DNA from: CAYOSU01 sp964406735
GTDB taxonomy: Bacteria; Bacillota; Clostridia; Christensenellales; CAMQZB01
DNA: 64,000 bases
Reading direction: 5' to 3'
Assembly: GCA_964406735.1 (NCBI GenBank)
Contig: CAYOSU010000003.1
Coordinates: forward strand, 49,455-113,454
Positions within the stretch are counted from its first letter, which is position 1; each line of letters begins with the position of its first letter. Shown in pieces: positions 62,093 to 64,000 of this stretch. The notes below the pieces were generated by a model that had not been told where the DNA came from, did not search any database, and saw nothing but the letters and a program-made list of their open reading frames with translations. Both the position numbers and the translations under genes were made by a program.

Positions 62093-63697
62093 TTACGCCT
62101 TAGGACCTGCCTCTACGAGTGCCTTGCCAGCTTCGTTGGTAGTATACTTCTCGAAGTTCTTAACGAATCTCGAAGCGAGGTCTTTAGCCTTAACGTCCCA
62201 TTCAGAAGGATCTGCATAGGTGTCCCTGGGATCAAGAATTCCGGTATCAACGCCGTTGAGGCTCGTAGGTACTTCGAAATCAAAGTACGGAATCTTCTTC
62301 GTAGGAGCATTATTAATGTCTCCGTTCAAGATTGCGTCGATGATTCCGCGCGTATCCTTGATGGATATTCTCTTGCCAGTTCCGTTCCAACCGGTGTTAA
62401 CGAGGTATGCCTTTGCGCCGGAAGCTTCCATCTTCTTAACGAGCTCTTCAGCGTATTTTGTCGGATGAAGCTCAAGGAATGCCTGACCGAAGCAAGCTGA
62501 GAAAGTAGGCGTAGGCTCGGTAATTCCGCGTTCCGTACCTGCAAGTTTAGCGGTAAATCCGGAAAGGAAGTAATATTGAGTCTGCTCAGGAGTCAAGATA
62601 GATACGGGAGGTAATACTCCGAAAGCGTCTGCGGACAAGAAGATTACGTTCTTTGCAGCAGGTGCGGAAGATATCGGACGAACGATGTTATCGATGTGAT
62701 TGATAGGATAAGAAACTCTCGTATTCTCGGTAACGCTCTTATCTGCGAAGTCGATCTTGCCGTTTTCGTCAAGCGTTACGTTCTCTAAAAGTGCGTTTCT
62801 CTTGATTGCGTTATAAATATCTGGCTCGGATTCTTTATCGAGGTTGATTACCTTTGCATAGCAACCGCCTTCGAAGTTAAATACACCGTTATCATCCCAA
62901 CCGTGCTCGTCATCACCGATCAAAAGACGCTTAGGATCGGTAGAAAGAGTGGTCTTACCTGTTCCTGAAAGTCCGAAGAAGATCGCAGTATTCTTGCCGT
63001 CCATATCGGTGTTAGCAGAGCAGTGCATCGAAGCGATACCTTTCAAAGGAAGGTAATAATTCATCATAGAGAACATACCCTTCTTCATCTCGCCGCCGTA
63101 CCAAGTGTTGATAATTACCTGCTCACGGCTCGTGATATTGAATACTACTGCTGTCTCGGAGTTAAGTCCAAGCTCTTTGTAGTTCTCTACTTTTGCCTTA
63201 GATGCGTTGTATACGACGAAATCGGGCTCAAACGTCTCGAGTTCTTCGTCAGTAGGTACAATGAACATGTTCTTGATAAAATGCGCCTGCCAAGCAACCT
63301 CAACGATGAAACGAACTGCCATTCTCGTATCTTTGTTGGCACCGCAATATGCATCTACTACGAACAAACGCTTGTTGCAAAGCTCTTTTACAGCGATGTC
63401 CTTTACTGCTTTCCAAGTCTCTTCGGAAGCAGGATGGTTATCGTTCTTGTAGCCTTCACTCGTCCACCAAACGGTGTCTTTGGAATTCTCATCCATGACG
63501 ATGAATTTGTCTTTAGGCGAACGACCGGTGTAAACGCCCGTCATAACGTTGACTGCGCCAAGCTCACTTACCTGTCCTACTTCGTAACCGGTAAGCTCAG
63601 GCTTCGTTTCTTCTTCAAAAAGCGTTTCGTAAGACGGATTGTACACGATCTCAGTCGTGCCGGTAATGCCGTATTTTGTCAAATCGATTTTTGCCAT
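62093..63697 (-). CDS. pckA: Phosphoenolpyruvate carboxykinase (ATP)
   Basis: 534 residues. ATP-type PEPCK signatures: YTGRSPKDKF, the metal-binding GMFSMMNYYLPLKGI, Walker A GLSGTGKTT near residue 248, DDEHGWDDNGVFNFEGG, and TRVSYPI. It interconverts oxaloacetate and PEP; in anaerobes it can fix CO2 toward succinate as well as supply gluconeogenesis, which would feed the glycogen operon nearby. It has its own promoter and terminator. Confidence 0.97.
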   Translation of the reverse strand: MAKIDLTKYGITGTTEIVYNPSYETLFEEETKPELTGYEVGQVSELGAVNVMTGVYTGRSPKDKFIVMDENSKDTVWWTSEGYKNDNHPASEETWKAVKDIAVKELCNKRLFVVDAYCGANKDTRMAVRFIVEVAWQAHFIKNMFIVPTDEELETFEPDFVVYNASKAKVENYKELGLNSETAVVFNITSREQVIINTWYGGEMKKGMFSMMNYYLPLKGIASMHCSANTDMDGKNTAIFFGLSGTGKTTLSTDPKRLLIGDDEHGWDDNGVFNFEGGCYAKVINLDKESEPDIYNAIKRNALLENVTLDENGKIDFADKSVTENTRVSYPINHIDNIVRPISSAPAAKNVIFLSADAFGVLPPVSILTPEQTQYYFLSGFTAKLAGTERGITEPTPTFSACFGQAFLELHPTKYAEELVKKMEASGAKAYLVNTGWNGTGKRISIKDTRGIIDAILNGDINNAPTKKIPYFDFEVPTSLNGVDTGILDPRDTYADPSEWDVKAKDLASRFVKNFEKYTTNEAGKALVEAGPKA

Positions 63698-63777
63698 GTT
63701 TTATTTTCGCTCCTAAAATAATTTTCTGTCTTAATGAGATTTGGTTTTTCCCCAAAATCCCCACTTTAACTATTACC

Positions 63778-63806
63778 ATTTTATTACATCAAAAAATATT
63801 TGTCAA
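63778..63806 (-). promoter_or_regulatory. Promoter of pckA
   Basis: On the minus strand TTGACA (63801-63806), 17-base spacer, TAAAAT (63778-63783), with a leader of about 75 bases and AGGAGCG before the ATG. Confidence 0.8.
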
Positions 63807-63911
63807 CGAAAGAATGTGCAATTTCAGATTAGATAAAAAAGAGCGAATCAAATTAAAACACCTTTAAGAAAAGTGTTTAGTTTTTAGTCGTGAAAGTTAG
63901 TGTAAGGTATT

Positions 63912-63947
63912 AAAAAAGAACCACGCCTTTCGGATTGGTTCTTTTTT
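63912..63947. terminator. Bidirectional terminator-like hairpin
   Basis: AAAAAAGAACC pairs with GGTTCTTTTTT around a 14-base loop. It probably ends a gene entering from beyond the right edge. Confidence 0.65.
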
Positions 63948-64000
63948 GGCGGAGAATCGGTAACGAAAATCGAATAAACCGATTGGTTCTATAACAGCTT

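Larger units (their letters stand above)
63698..64000. other. Intergenic region at right edge
   Basis: No gene is supported in these 303 bases. They hold the pckA promoter, a strong hairpin at 63912-63947 and a second stem, AATCGGT with ACCGATT (63955-63984). GATTGGTTCT is repeated at 63933 and 63981. Confidence 0.6.

Noticed and set aside
1..64000. CRISPR array, insertion sequence or prophage
   Set aside because: No regularly spaced repeats, transposase, terminase or capsid-like products were found; the only recombinase has a housekeeping context.

Overview
The window is a chromosomal segment of a low-to-moderate-GC Firmicute, most likely an uncultured gut Clostridia member. The evidence is gene content and order: GlgC with the Firmicutes-type GlgD partner, GSI-alpha glutamine synthetase, LL-diaminopimelate aminotransferase (dapL), an ATP-type PEP carboxykinase, RNase Y, a HemZ-type radical SAM protein, sigma-A-like promoters and strong AGGAGG-type ribosome sites. 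No phage, IS element, CRISPR array or rRNA is visible. One tRNA gene, tRNA-Trp(CCA), is present.

Left block (1-12.5 kb): the start of a class A penicillin-binding protein runs off the left edge. It is followed by a tight plus-strand tRNA-modification and mismatch-repair operon, miaB-mutS-mutL-miaA, then a PLP-dependent methionine gamma-lyase-like gene (ynbB family). Facing it are lexA, hflX and a XerS-like tyrosine recombinase, with a 57-residue cysteine-rich protein gene between lexA and hflX. A 722-base AT-rich gap then precedes an unknown four-helix membrane protein.

Middle block (13.5-33.5 kb), mostly minus strand: rnhA, tRNA-Trp, rny, recA-cinA-pgsA-rimO-ftsK, a dimeric dUTPase-like gene, an M16 peptidase, a ylxY-type deacetylase, then pnp and rpsO. 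From my memory of Bacillus, rpsO-pnp-ylxY-mlpA-ftsK-pgsA-cinA-recA-rny is an ancestral order. Here it is interrupted between pnp and ylxY by about 4.3 kb carrying three small hypothetical genes, a TetR regulator and a divergent GH2 beta-galactosidase, which is the clearest accessory insertion in the window.

Right-middle block (33.5-46.9 kb): hemZ-like, MBL hydrolase, relA and recJ form a minus-strand operon. They are followed by a TIGR04086-type membrane protein, yajC, then ruvC-ruvA-ruvB-queA-tgt (Holliday junction resolution plus queuosine synthesis), and a divergent gdhA.

Right block (47-64 kb): a glycogen operon (glgC-glgD-glgA-glgP plus a GH13 neopullulanase-like enzyme) lies next to a nitrogen and lysine/DAP operon (glnA-dapF-dapL). 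Divergent from the latter are a LysE-type exporter, tilS and hpt. A GNAT acetyltransferase and pckA end the window.

I found no unmistakable new defence or mobile system. The observations most worth follow-up are the pnp/ylxY insertion with its related small proteins, the conserved-looking cysteine-rich microprotein beside lexA, a recurrent 12-base palindrome family in several intergenic regions, the single XerS-like recombinase with its large AT-rich flank, and the structured leader and internal hairpin of the glycogen operon.
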